This document shows positions 31,737-39,698 of a DNA stretch of 53,478 bases, piece after piece (positions within the stretch are counted from its first letter, which is position 1; every line of letters begins with the position of its first letter). A model generated the notes under the pieces. That model did not search any database, was not told the origin of the DNA, and saw only the letters and a program-made list of their open reading frames with translations. Both the position numbers and the translations under genes were made by a program. Origin of the DNA: Cellulomonas xylanilytica (GTDB lineage: Bacteria; Actinomycetota; Actinomycetes; Actinomycetales; Cellulomonadaceae); the NCBI RefSeq assembly GCF_007989805.1, contig NZ_BJUB01000017.1, positions 1 to 53,478 on the forward strand. The letters run 5' to 3'.

Positions 31737-31753
31737 GTCGTACAGTGTACGAC
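31737..31753. promoter_or_regulatory. Palindromic operator between drug-pump operon and TetR gene
   Basis: GTCGTACA-G-TGTACGAC is a perfect 17-bp palindrome midway in the 86-base divergent intergenic region. It is the natural operator for the TetR at 31805, controlling both directions. Confidence 0.78.
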
Positions 31754-31804
31754 AAGGAACGGTGGGGGACACCGGGTTGTTCCCGACGGGGGAGGATGGG
31801 CGGC

Positions 31805-32620
31805 ATGGCGGAGATCACCGGTACCGGCGACCCGGCCCGCAGCCTGTCCCTGCTGTGGCGGCTCGTAGAGCCCGCACCGCGCGGGCGCGGGGCGGAGGCC
31901 GGCCTGTCCGTCGACCGCGTCGTGGACGCCGCGGTCGCCCTCGCCGACACCGAGGGCCTGGGCGCGCTCTCGATGCGCCGGCTGGCCACCGACCTCGGCG
32001 TCGGCGCCATGACCCTGTACACGTACGTCCCGGGCAAGGCCGAGCTGCTCGACCTCATGGTCGACAGCGTGCTCGGCGAGTTCCCGTCCCTGTACAGCCC
32101 GGCCGCCGACGAGTGGCGCGCCCGGCTCGAGGCGCTCGCCCGCGCCAGCTGGACCCAGTACGAGCGGCACCCCTGGCTGCTGCACGTGGCCGCCTCCGGC
32201 CGGCCGCCGCTCGGCCCGGGCGTGCTCACCAAGTACGAGCTCGGCCTCCAGGCGGTGGACGGGACGGGTCTCGACGAGGTCGCGATGGACGCCGTGTTCA
32301 CGCTGATCGAGGGGTTCGTCGCCGGGACCGCGCGCGGCGTGGTCGACCAGGTCGCGGCCGAAGAGGCCACCGGCATCACCGAGACCGAGTGGTGGGAGGC
32401 GACGGCCCCCGTCCTCGACCGCGTCTACGACCCCGAGCGGTTCCCCACGGTGACGCGCGTCGGCCCGGTCGCCGGCGAGGCGCAGCAGGCCGCCTACGAC
32501 CCTCGGCGTGCGTTCGAGTTCGGCCTGGCCCGTCTGCTCGACGGCATCGCGGTGCTCATCGACGACGCACCGTCGACACCGATCACGGAAGTGCTGCCCG
32601 AAAAGTCCCCGTGGCCCTAG
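31805..32620 (+). CDS. TetR-family repressor with TetR_C-type ligand domain
   Basis: 271 residues. An N-terminal extension (TGTGDPARSLSLLWRLVEP) precedes the helix-turn-helix (VVDAAVALADTEGLGALSMR and LATDLGVGAMTLYTYVPGKA, about 37-80). The C-terminal domain (PTITEV... region, YERHPWLLHVAASGRPPLGP, AVFTLIEGFVAGTARGVVDQ) is the tetracycline-repressor C-terminal type, which binds bulky drugs. The GGGGGAGG at 31787-31794 favours the ATG at 31805 over the one at 31796. It divergently faces the drug-pump operon and its operator. Confidence 0.9.
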   Translation: MAEITGTGDPARSLSLLWRLVEPAPRGRGAEAGLSVDRVVDAAVALADTEGLGALSMRRLATDLGVGAMTLYTYVPGKAELLDLMVDSVLGEFPSLYSPAADEWRARLEALARASWTQYERHPWLLHVAASGRPPLGPGVLTKYELGLQAVDGTGLDEVAMDAVFTLIEGFVAGTARGVVDQVAAEEATGITETEWWEATAPVLDRVYDPERFPTVTRVGPVAGEAQQAAYDPRRAFEFGLARLLDGIAVLIDDAPSTPITEVLPEKSPWP

Positions 32621-32629
32621 TCTCGGCCC

Positions 32630-32890
32630 ATGCTCATCCTCGGACTCATCCTGTTCGGCATGCTCATCGGTGCGCTCGCGCAGCTGATCCTCGGCCGCGA
32701 CCGCGGCCGGATCGACTGGACGATGGCGATCGTCGCCGGGCTCGTCGGCTCCTTCGTCGGTGGTCTGCTGGCCAGCCTGCTGAACGGTGACGGTCTCGAG
32801 CTGCGCCCCAGCGGCATCATCGGCTCCATCGTCGGCGCCGTCATCGTCACCGCGATCTGGCGCTTCACGGCGGGCCGCTCCAAGGCCTGA
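32630..32890 (+). CDS. GlsB/YeaQ/YmgE-family membrane protein
   Basis: 86 residues with three helices: LILGLILFGMLIGALAQLIL (2-21), a glycine-rich hairpin WTMAIVAGLVGSFVGGLLAS, and GIIGSIVGAVIVTAIWRF. These match the transglycosylase-associated/GlsB family of envelope-stress membrane proteins of unknown activity. A TAGTCT box six bases before the ATG and no SD suggest a leaderless start. A hairpin at 32905-32942 follows. Confidence 0.9.
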   Translation: MLILGLILFGMLIGALAQLILGRDRGRIDWTMAIVAGLVGSFVGGLLASLLNGDGLELRPSGIIGSIVGAVIVTAIWRFTAGRSKA

Positions 32891-32904
32891 CGCCTCCGGA
32901 CGAC

Positions 32905-32942
32905 GAGAACGGCAGCCTCCCCCGCGGGACGCTGCCGTTCTC
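32905..32942. terminator. Bidirectional hairpin terminator
   Basis: A perfect 12-bp stem, GAGAACGGCAGC / GCTGCCGTTCTC, with a 14-base loop lies between the convergent YeaQ-like and xylanase genes. Confidence 0.78.
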
Positions 32943-32981
32943 TGCGGTCCGACCCGGCCCTGTCCGGCCGGACCGCCGTCG

Positions 32982-34946
32982 TCAGGCCGTCGCGCAGCTC
33001 GCGCTGGGCGTCGTCGTGCTGCCGTTCTTCATGATCGTGACGCCGAAGCTGTTGCCGGCACCGTTCGGTCGGGCCTGCCGGGTGGAGCCGCTGCCGCTGA
33101 GCGTCGCGTTCCAGCTGTTCTGGACGCTCTGGCCGCCCGCCAGGTTCAGGGTGACCACCCAGCTGCTGCTGCCGCTGACGGAGTAGGTCACGTTGAACCG
33201 GTCCGACCACTCGTCACCGCGCGTGACGGCCACCGTGCAGGACCCGGTCGAGGGTGGCGGCGTCGTCGTGCCCCCACCGCCGCCTCCACCGCCGCCGGCG
33301 GTGGACGGTGCGACCGCCCGGCCGGTGCTGCTCGAGATGTGCCCGGTGCAGAGGTTGCGGGATCTCAGGTCGTTCAGGATGTTCGGCAGCGCCTGCTGCG
33401 TGGCGGCCGGCCAGTCGTGCATCAGGATGATCTGGCCGTTGGTCAGGCGGGCGGCCGCCTGCCGGATGGCGTCGGCGCTCGCGTTGTTCCAGTCGTTCGA
33501 GTCGACGTCCCAGAGGACCTCGCGCAGGCCGAGCGACGACTCGACGTTCTTGAGGGTCTGGTTGGTCTCGCCGTACGGCGGGCGGAAGAGCGTCGGGGTG
33601 ACCCCGGCGGTCTGCTGGATCGCGGTCTGCGTGCGGGAGAGCTGCGACTGGATGTCCGACTGGCTCATGTTCACCAGGTGCGGGTGGTCCCAGCTGTGGT
33701 TGCCGATCTGCAGGCCGGCGTTCTTGTAGGCCTGCATGAGGGACGCGTTCGACTGGGCGTTCGAGCCCGTGGGGAACACGGTCGCGGTGGCACCGGCGTT
33801 GCGCAGCGTGGAGATGAGCTGGTTGGTGGTGCCCGTGTTCGGGCCGTCGTCGAACGTCAGGCCCACGTAGCCGGCGGAGCAGCTGGACGACGGCGGCGGG
33901 GTGGTCGGCGGCGGGGTCGTCGTGCCTCCGCCTCCACCGCTGGTCCCACAGGTCGCCGACGGCGTCGTGTTGTTGCCGTTCTTCATGATGGTGACGCCGA
34001 ACGTGTTGGACCCGGTCGAGGTCACCGTCCGCCCGTTGACGGACGCGTTCCAGCTGTTCTGGACGGTCTGGCCGCCGTTGAGGTTCAGCGTCGCGGTCCA
34101 CGAGCTGGCGCCGCTGACGGTGTAGCTGACGTTGAACCGGTCGGACCACTCGTCGGCGCGCGTGGCCGTGATGGAGCACCCGCCGGTGCCGCCGCCACCC
34201 GTGGGAGGCGGCGTCGTGGTGCCACCGCCCCCGCCCCCGCCGGAGCCCTCGCTCACGGTGATGTTGGAGCTGCCGCTGCTCTGGTAGCCCTCGGTCGCCA
34301 TGATCATGTAGTTGTGGGTGCCCAGGTTCATGCCCTTGCTGGCCCACGCGTCGAAGTGGTTCCCGGACGTGATGGTGCCGCCGGTCTTCTTCGACTGCCG
34401 CACGCTCCAGTACTGGTAGAACGTGGACCGGTCGCTCTCGATCGAGGGCTGGTTCACGCGCTGCGTCCGGTAGATGTCGTAGGTGCCGCCGTCGCTGGTG
34501 ACGGTGCCCATGTGCGTGCCGGTGGGCCGGTAGGTGCCCCAGTTGTCGACGATGTAGTACTCGATCAGCGGGTTGGTGGTCCAGCCGTAGAGCGTCAGGT
34601 ACGCGTTGCCCGAGGGGTTGAACGAGCCCGAGTAGCTGACCGTCTTGCGTCCGCCGGTCTGCCAGCCCTTGCCCGCGACGAAGTTGCCGGTGTTGCTCCA
34701 CTGCGTGGAGTAGCTGCCGCCGGACCCCAGGTCCATGGACACCGAGCCGGGGGAGTCGGTCCAGAACGAGTAGAAGAAGCCGTTGTTGGTGCCGGTGCCG
34801 TTGGACGACACGGCGCTGGCGGGCGCGGCCACGGCGACGGCGAGCCCCGCGGCGACCACCGCGCTGGCCGCACCGGCGGCGACGACGGCCTGGAACGACC
34901 GGTGCCGACGGCGGGTTCTCCGCGGCCGAGCGAAACTTTCGAACAT
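32982..34946 (-). CDS. Secreted GH11 xylanase / CBM2 / CE4 esterase / CBM2
   Basis: 654 residues; AAGGAG before the ATG at 34946. Signal peptide 1-45 (RRTRRRHRSFQ, then VVAAGLAVAVAAPASA). GH11 domain about 50-232: nucleophile E129 in NPLIEYYIVDNWG, acid/base E219 in MIMATEGYQSSGSSN. Gly/Thr/Pro linker. CBM2 (xylan-binding type) C257-C333. Linker. NodB/CE4 domain 358-545: TFDDGPNT (D366, D367), HSWDH (H417, H421), FRPPYGE, ILMHDWP. Linker. Second CBM2 C570-C651. It cleaves xylan and removes acetyl groups. The order matches the C. fimi GH11-NodB enzyme. Confidence 0.95.
   Translation of the reverse strand: MFESFARPRRTRRRHRSFQAVVAAGAASAVVAAGLAVAVAAPASAVSSNGTGTNNGFFYSFWTDSPGSVSMDLGSGGSYSTQWSNTGNFVAGKGWQTGGRKTVSYSGSFNPSGNAYLTLYGWTTNPLIEYYIVDNWGTYRPTGTHMGTVTSDGGTYDIYRTQRVNQPSIESDRSTFYQYWSVRQSKKTGGTITSGNHFDAWASKGMNLGTHNYMIMATEGYQSSGSSNITVSEGSGGGGGGGTTTPPPTGGGGTGGCSITATRADEWSDRFNVSYTVSGASSWTATLNLNGGQTVQNSWNASVNGRTVTSTGSNTFGVTIMKNGNNTTPSATCGTSGGGGGTTTPPPTTPPPSSSCSAGYVGLTFDDGPNTGTTNQLISTLRNAGATATVFPTGSNAQSNASLMQAYKNAGLQIGNHSWDHPHLVNMSQSDIQSQLSRTQTAIQQTAGVTPTLFRPPYGETNQTLKNVESSLGLREVLWDVDSNDWNNASADAIRQAAARLTNGQIILMHDWPAATQQALPNILNDLRSRNLCTGHISSSTGRAVAPSTAGGGGGGGGGTTTPPPSTGSCTVAVTRGDEWSDRFNVTYSVSGSSSWVVTLNLAGGQSVQNSWNATLSGSGSTRQARPNGAGNSFGVTIMKNGSTTTPSASCATA
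34931..34941. promoter_or_regulatory. Xylanase inverted repeat inside the xylanase 5' coding end
   Basis: CGAAACTTTCG (plus strand) is the inverted repeat known upstream of actinomycete xylanase genes. Here it covers codons 2-6 (Phe-Glu-Ser-Phe-Ala), not the promoter. A one-mismatch copy, CGAAACTATCG, is at 35131-35141. Confidence 0.55.
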
Positions 34947-35032
34947 GCTGCACTCCTTTGTGCGTGGGAGTCGTGCAGGCACGCCTCGGTGGGAGTGCCC
35001 GCCAACGCGTCGACGTCCCGCATGATCCCGAC

Positions 35033-35050
35033 GTCGATAACGTTATCGAC
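35033..35050. promoter_or_regulatory. LacI-type operator upstream of the xylanase
   Basis: GTCGATAAC-GTTATCGAC is a perfect 18-bp palindrome with a central CG, 87 bases above the xylanase ATG. This is the form bound by LacI-family sugar repressors. No LacI gene is in the window. Confidence 0.7.
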
Positions 35051-35200
35051 GCCAGTGTGCAGCGAGGTGTGGGTGACGGGAACACCTACACGAAGGATCG
35101 AAGCGTTTAGGTTGCGCCGTGATGCGTCCTCGAAACTATCGGCGTGGAGCAGAGCCGTTCGACGAGCGACCTTCGCCCCCCATGCTGCACAATTCTGACC

Positions 35201-35545
35201 GTGAGTCAGGGAGCGCTCGGTCAGGTCACGCCGCCGGACGACGGCCCGGCCGGGACGATCACCACGGACCTGGACGCGGGCGAGATCACGCTGCGCGGCG
35301 AGATCGACGCTGCCCTGGAGGCGGCGCTCGTCACGGTGCTGTCGGACGTCGCCGCACGGCGTGCTGCTCCGCAGCTGCGCGTGGACGTGCGTGAGGTCTC
35401 GTTCATCGACTCGACGGGCATCAAGTTCCTCGCGCTGCTCACGCAGCGTTCGGCGCACCCGGTGGTCCTCCTGCACCCGTCCAGCCAGGTGCGCTTCGTC
35501 CTGGACACCACACGGATCTCGGAGATCCTCACGATCGTCGACTGA
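35201..35545 (+). CDS. STAS-domain anti-sigma-factor antagonist
   Basis: 114 residues from the GTG at 35201. GTITTDLDAGEITLRGEIDA, LRVDVREVSFIDSTGIKFLA with the phosphorylatable Ser in DSTGI (near 70), and HPSSQVRFVLDTTRISEIL form the SpoIIAA/RsbV fold. An ATG at 35144 would extend the N-terminus without a homologous region. A CACAAT box eight bases before the GTG may be a -10 of a leaderless message. The convergent neighbour encodes an anti-sigma kinase-like protein; the two are a plausible partner-switching pair. Confidence 0.88.
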   Translation: MSQGALGQVTPPDDGPAGTITTDLDAGEITLRGEIDAALEAALVTVLSDVAARRAAPQLRVDVREVSFIDSTGIKFLALLTQRSAHPVVLLHPSSQVRFVLDTTRISEILTIVD

Positions 35546-35554
35546 GCCCGCCGT

Positions 35555-36022
35555 TCACCTGGGGCTCGCAGCTCCTCCGGCGGCGTCGAAGATCGCCCAC
35601 ACGGTCTTGTCGGTCGGTGTGGCGTACCACCCGACCTCCACCGACAGGACGCGCGCCATGTGCAGACCGAGCCCGCCCGCGCCGACGACGCGCTTGCCCG
35701 CGTAGACCGGCGCCACGTCGGGATCGTGGTCGGTGACCTGCAGCAGGAAGGACTCACCGTCGCGCAGCAGCTGCACGATCGTGGGGGGCCGGCCGTGACG
35801 CAGCGCGTTGGTCGCCAGCTCGGACGCGATCAGGAGCAGCTTGCTCGGCACGTCGCCCATGGGGCCGGCCGGGAAGCCCAGCTGCTCCAGCGACCGCGCC
35901 AGGTCCGCACGGAAGGAGGCCAGCTCCTCGACCGTGTGCAGGCGCCACTCCGTGACCGGCTCGTAGTGGTCGGGTGGGCGCGAGGTCGCAAGCCCGTCGT
36001 CGTGGGTCGACAGCTCGATCAT
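35555..36022 (-). CDS. RsbW-like ATP-binding anti-sigma regulatory factor
   Basis: 155 residues with a GHKL ATPase fold: LLIASELATNALRHGRPPTI (N-box, near 64-83), LLQVTDHDPDVAPV and GGLGLHMARVLSVEVGWYAT (G-box, near 118-137). These are features of HATPase_c_2 regulators that phosphorylate STAS proteins or bind sigma factors. It is convergent with the STAS gene ten bases away. The N-terminal 25 residues are a polar extension. No cognate SigB-type sigma gene is next to it. Confidence 0.88.
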   Translation of the reverse strand: MIELSTHDDGLATSRPPDHYEPVTEWRLHTVEELASFRADLARSLEQLGFPAGPMGDVPSKLLLIASELATNALRHGRPPTIVQLLRDGESFLLQVTDHDPDVAPVYAGKRVVGAGGLGLHMARVLSVEVGWYATPTDKTVWAIFDAAGGAASPR

Positions 36023-36128
36023 GGGTCCGTCCGCCTCGGTTCTCAGGGGGAGCGCCCAGTCTCGGGTGTCGTCGGCTGCTTCGCATCTCGCGAAGCCGAC
36101 CGGGGCAGCGACCGACGTCGTCCGCGAC

Positions 36129-36165
36129 GCACCGAGCCGGGCTCGCGGGGAGCCCGGCTCGGTGC
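36129..36165 (-). terminator. Strong hairpin behind the GH5 gene
   Basis: A 16-bp perfect stem (GCACCGAGCCGGGCTC / GAGCCCGGCTCGGTGC) with a 5-base loop begins 22 bases below the GH5 stop. It separates that gene from the RsbW-like gene. Confidence 0.8.
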
Positions 36166-36187
36166 GCGTCGTCGGCGTGCCGGGTGG

Positions 36188-37876
36188 TCAGCCGACGCTG
36201 CCGGACACCGCGGTCCCGTCCCGGACCACGGTGTACGTCATCGTCCGGCCGCTCCAGAAGTGGAACGTCAGGACGACGGGGGAGCCGTCGGTGACCTCGG
36301 CGAAGAACGCCGGACGCAGGAGGATCGACCCCGCCTCGGCGTCCGGCGCGAACGCCACGTCGAACTCCTTGAACGACGTCCAGCCGTGCGGTCCGGCGTT
36401 GGAGCCGTCGAGGTAGCGGGCCTCCATGGTGGCCAGCCGGTCGCCGCGGAACTCCGTCGGGACGGCGAACGCGTCGGTGGTCCCGGTCGCGTCGGCGAGC
36501 ACCGGGGCGTCCGCGTTGACGATCTCGATCGACCACGGCACACCCTGCGAGAACCGCGCTACCAGCTCCGCGGTCGTGCCGTAGGCGCCCGTGCCGGACA
36601 GCCGCTGCAGGAGGGCTGCCGGGAGCGTGAGGGTGCTGCCCGAGAGCTGGTAGTCCCTGCCCTTCTTCAGCTTCTGCTTGCCCAGCGACAGGTCACGGAA
36701 CGTCGTGCCGTTGAGGTTGAGCGTCACGGTCTGGTCGGTGACGGCACCCGGCTGGACGAACACCTGGTCGGTCGACGCCGTGCCGGAGCGCTTCTTCCAG
36801 CTCGACGAGATCTGCGCGAACAGCTCCGGGTCGCGCCAGGTGAACGCGGTCCGGTCGAGGTGCTGACCGTTGTCCCACAGCATCGTCGTGACACCCGTGG
36901 TGCGCGCCTGGTGGCCCAGGTGCTCGAAGAACTTCAGCTTCTCGCCCTGCTCGATGGTGCCGGTGTGGCGGTCGAACCCGAGCAGCCCGTACTCCCCGAG
37001 GATCACCGGGATGCCCTGGCTGACCAGCGTGGTGTGCACGCGCGCGAAGGCGTCCGTGGCGTCCTGCTGAGCGGTCGCGTCGAAGCGGGTGCCGCCCGCC
37101 ACGTTCACGCTGAACGGCCAGTAGCCGTAGTAGTGGAAGGTCGCGGCGAGGTTCGGGTCGTCCAGTGCGGTGAACGTCTCGACGAGCGCGTCGAGCCGTG
37201 CCTGGCCGGAGTCGGTGTGCAGCGTGGGCAGCACCAGGACGCGGTCGGCGTTCCGCCCGCCCGACGCGCGCACCACCTGGTGGAACGCGACGTTGAGCTC
37301 GTCGAGCAGCGCGTACTCCTGCGCCTCGCCGGTCGACCCGGCGAACTGCGGCTCGTTGATGCTCTCGAACAGCAGGGTGCGTGGGTGGTCGCGGAAGCGC
37401 TCGGCCAGCTGCTCCCACGTCGCGGTGAACTGGGCGAGGACCTCGTCGTGGCGGGTGGGCATCGCGTTGGTCCACATCCACGAGTCGTGGTGCAGGTCGA
37501 GCAGGACGGACAGGTCCTCGTCGAGCGCCCAGTCGACAACCTCCTCCACCCGGTCCAGGACCACCGGGTCGATCGTGTAGTCGGGCGCGGGTCCCTCGTG
37601 CTGGCCGAGCGTCACCGGGATGCGGACGCTGCGGAACCCGTTGTCCTCGACCTCGCTGAGCAGCTTCCTGGTCACCCGTGGGTTGCCCCAGGCGGTCTCG
37701 TCGGCGCCGACCGCGTCGAGGGTGTTGCCCAGGTTCCATCCCGGCTGCATGGCGGCGACGACCTTGGCGGCCGACCTCGGTGCGCGGTCGCCCGCCTGCG
37801 CCGGTCCCGCGAGGCTGGCGGTGAGCGCGGCCGCCGCCGCGAGTGCCGTGAGCGTGGTCCAGAGGGGTCGTTTCAC
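36188..37876 (-). CDS. Secreted GH5 endoglucanase/xyloglucanase with X2 and CBM46
   Basis: 562 residues; GTG start with GAAGGG upstream. Signal peptide 1-28 (LAAAAALTASLAGPAQA). GH5 domain about 37-360: QPGWNLGNTLDAVG (subfamily 4-like), acid/base E175 in FESINEPQ, nucleophile E295 in VILGEYGLLG. An X2 immunoglobulin-like module spans about 369-455 (TVTLNLNGTTFRDLSLG), and a CBM46-type module about 463-560 (AFFAEVTDGSPVVLTFHFWS). This order is known from bacterial GH5_4 enzymes in which CBM46 extends the cleft for xyloglucan or mixed-linkage glucan. No CBM2 is present. Monocistronic. Confidence 0.93.
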   Translation of the reverse strand: MKRPLWTTLTALAAAAALTASLAGPAQAGDRAPRSAAKVVAAMQPGWNLGNTLDAVGADETAWGNPRVTRKLLSEVEDNGFRSVRIPVTLGQHEGPAPDYTIDPVVLDRVEEVVDWALDEDLSVLLDLHHDSWMWTNAMPTRHDEVLAQFTATWEQLAERFRDHPRTLLFESINEPQFAGSTGEAQEYALLDELNVAFHQVVRASGGRNADRVLVLPTLHTDSGQARLDALVETFTALDDPNLAATFHYYGYWPFSVNVAGGTRFDATAQQDATDAFARVHTTLVSQGIPVILGEYGLLGFDRHTGTIEQGEKLKFFEHLGHQARTTGVTTMLWDNGQHLDRTAFTWRDPELFAQISSSWKKRSGTASTDQVFVQPGAVTDQTVTLNLNGTTFRDLSLGKQKLKKGRDYQLSGSTLTLPAALLQRLSGTGAYGTTAELVARFSQGVPWSIEIVNADAPVLADATGTTDAFAVPTEFRGDRLATMEARYLDGSNAGPHGWTSFKEFDVAFAPDAEAGSILLRPAFFAEVTDGSPVVLTFHFWSGRTMTYTVVRDGTAVSGSVG

Positions 37877-37971
37877 GTGCGTGCCCTTCGTCGCAAGGTC
37901 ACGCTCGACGGGGCGGCCGGCTCTCCGTCGAGCGCGCGAGGGCGTCGGTGCCCCCGGTGTCGCGCTCGTCA

Positions 37972-37985
37972 TCGAAGCGCTTCGA
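37972..37985. promoter_or_regulatory. Palindromic operator upstream of GH5
   Basis: TCGAAGCGCTTCGA is a perfect 14-bp palindrome with central CG, 96 bases above the GTG at 37876. It fits a LacI-family operator; the sequence differs from the one at the xylanase. Confidence 0.6.
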
Positions 37986-38038
37986 CCGGAGTGTAGGCAA
38001 CCGACGCCCTCGGAGGAAGGGGTCGAAACGGATAGGCC

Positions 38039-38242
38039 TCAGGCCTCCCGCCGCAGCAGGTCGCCCGGCTGGCACTCCAGCACCTCGCACAGGGCCTCGA
38101 GCGTGGTGAACCGCACCGCCTTGGCGCGCCCGTTCTTCAGCACGGCGAGGTTCGCGGGGGTGATCCCGACACGGTCGGCCAGCTCCCCGACGGACATCTT
38201 GCGGCGCGCGAGCATCACGTCGACGTCGACGACGATCGGCAT
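38039..38242 (-). CDS. XRE/Cro-type HTH regulator (YozG-like)
   Basis: 67 residues: PIVVDVDVMLARRKMSVGEL, ADRVGITPANLAVLKNGRAK and a helix FTTLEALCEVLECQPGDLLR. This is a minimal Cro/C1 DNA-binding domain. Its ATG overlaps the stop of the DUF2975 gene by one base (TGATG), so both are coupled. DUF2975 with this HTH is a widespread pair; the palindrome at 38771-38790 is the likely target. Confidence 0.9.
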   Translation of the reverse strand: MPIVVDVDVMLARRKMSVGELADRVGITPANLAVLKNGRAKAVRFTTLEALCEVLECQPGDLLRREA

Positions 38243-38739
38243 CAGATCACCTCGTCGAGCTCGGCGCGCAGGGTGGTCGCGGTGGTGTCGAGCGCCATCG
38301 CCTTGGCCAGGAGGATGCGCAGCACGAGCACGAGCAGGGCGATACCGGCGGTGCCCATCCCGCCGATCACGATGAGCAGCACGATCCCGGGGGCGACGTC
38401 CTCGCCCGGCGCCAGGAGGAACGACAGGACGATGGCGAGCAGCGTGGCTCCCACGGCCGCGCCGATGATGATGTCGACGTACCGGAACGCGGCGGCGCTG
38501 AAGACGGTGTCGCGCCGCACCATCGTGAGCAGCTGCCAGATGCAGACCAGCGCGACCTGCACGGCCAGCACGCCGAGGAAGACGATGATCATCATCGGCC
38601 ACTGCAGGTGGGCGACGTCAGGGCCGGCTTCCTCGAGGTCGCGGCCGATCGCGGGGACGACCATGCCCTGCACCACCAGCAGGCTGGCGAACATGAGCGC
38701 GATCACCGCCCGCAGGGCAAGGATGGCCAGTCGGCCCAT
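38242..38739 (-). CDS. DUF2975 membrane protein
   Basis: 165 residues with four helices: ILALRAVIALMFASLLVVQG, PMMIIVFLGVLAVQVALVCI, FRYVDIIIGAAVGATLLAIV and IVLLIVIGGMGTAGIALLVL. VFSAAAFRYVD is the family hallmark. The SD GGAGC lies five bases before the ATG. It probably works with the HTH protein encoded just behind it, perhaps as a membrane sensor of envelope state; the function is unknown. Confidence 0.88.
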   Translation of the reverse strand: MGRLAILALRAVIALMFASLLVVQGMVVPAIGRDLEEAGPDVAHLQWPMMIIVFLGVLAVQVALVCIWQLLTMVRRDTVFSAAAFRYVDIIIGAAVGATLLAIVLSFLLAPGEDVAPGIVLLIVIGGMGTAGIALLVLVLRILLAKAMALDTTATTLRAELDEVI

Positions 38740-38770
38740 GGTGGAGCTCCTTGGATGCGATCTATTGATT

Positions 38771-38790
38771 AACGATAGAAAACTATCGTT
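38771..38790. promoter_or_regulatory. Palindromic operator upstream of DUF2975/HTH
   Basis: AACGATAG-AAAA-CTATCGTT is a perfect 20-bp palindrome 32 bases above the ATG at 38739. It is unusually AT-rich for this genome. Confidence 0.75.
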
Positions 38791-38852
38791 TCACGAACGA
38801 GGGTGCAAGCGACGACGGGGCGAGGCGGTGCAGGTCTCGTGGAGGTGACGCC

Positions 38853-39698
38853 CTAGACGACGGCGCCCTCGTGGGTGCGCTGGACGCGGCCGCGCACAAA
38901 GATCAGCCCGACCACCGCGACGAGCATGAAGACCAGGTTCGACGGCCCGGCGAGCGTGAGGAGCTCGCTCTGCGGGCCGGAGTGGGCCACGTCGATACCG
39001 CCGGTCGACAGGAACAGGGTGGGGTCGTACAGGCCGTGGATCAGCATCGGCCAGATCAGGTTCCCGGTCGCCCGCAGCGTCAGGTACATGCAGATGCCGA
39101 ACCCGAAGGCGAAGACCACGGTGACCGCGACGGTCACGACCTCCTGGCCCGACAGGAGGTTCGTGGCGTGCAGCAGGCCGAATATCAGCGACGAGAGCAC
39201 CATCACCACCCACTCGGACCTCCCGGCGTCGCGCAGCATCTTCACCACGATGCCGCGGGTGAGGAGCTCCTCGACGAAGCCGACGAGCAGCCCGGACAGG
39301 AACGTCACGGCGACCGCCCCCGCCGCGTAGGACGCGTAGTCGATGCCGAGCAGCCGCAGCACGATGGCGACGACCACCGCGACCGGCGCGAGCCACATCC
39401 ACCACCGGCCGGCGACCGGCTGCCGGGCGAAGAGCGCCGGGAACCAGTGCAGGGACGCGACGAAGGCGGTGAGCACGACCGCGCCGATGGCGAGCGGCAC
39501 GAACAGGCCGAAGAAGACGCTCTGCGGGGTGGCGAAGAGGTTGTCGGCGTCGACCTGGTCACCGAACAGGACGCCGACGAGCCGGCCCCCGAGGACGTAG
39601 AGAACCACGTACGCGATGGCGACGAGCACCGCCCGCCACCACCCGCCCCGGTTCCAGAAGGTCGCCCAGGCGGACGTCGAGGAAGGAGTGGTGGACAC
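38853..39698 (-). CDS. CPBP-family intramembrane protease
   Basis: 281 residues; the GTG at 39698 follows AGGAG. About eight helices. The protease motifs are EE-x3-R in GFVEELLTRGIVVKML (near 159-174), a His in IFGLLHATNLLSG and a third in LIWPMLIHGLYD; these are the Abi/CAAX-like metal and catalytic residues. CPBP proteins process or protect against peptides and prenylated proteins. It is divergent from the chitinase gene and transcribed alone. Confidence 0.88.
   Translation of the reverse strand: MSTTPSSTSAWATFWNRGGWWRAVLVAIAYVVLYVLGGRLVGVLFGDQVDADNLFATPQSVFFGLFVPLAIGAVVLTAFVASLHWFPALFARQPVAGRWWMWLAPVAVVVAIVLRLLGIDYASYAAGAVAVTFLSGLLVGFVEELLTRGIVVKMLRDAGRSEWVVMVLSSLIFGLLHATNLLSGQEVVTVAVTVVFAFGFGICMYLTLRATGNLIWPMLIHGLYDPTLFLSTGGIDVAHSGPQSELLTLAGPSNLVFMLVAVVGLIFVRGRVQRTHEGAVV

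Noticed and set aside
33240..33310. C/G-rich tandem repeats in the xylanase gene
   Set aside because: They encode the Gly/Thr/Pro linkers between modules and recur at each linker for that reason.
35205..35222. CelR-like box (GGGAGCGCTCGGT)
   Set aside because: It is inside the STAS coding region, only half-matches TGGGAGCGCTCCCA, and no cellulase starts next to it.
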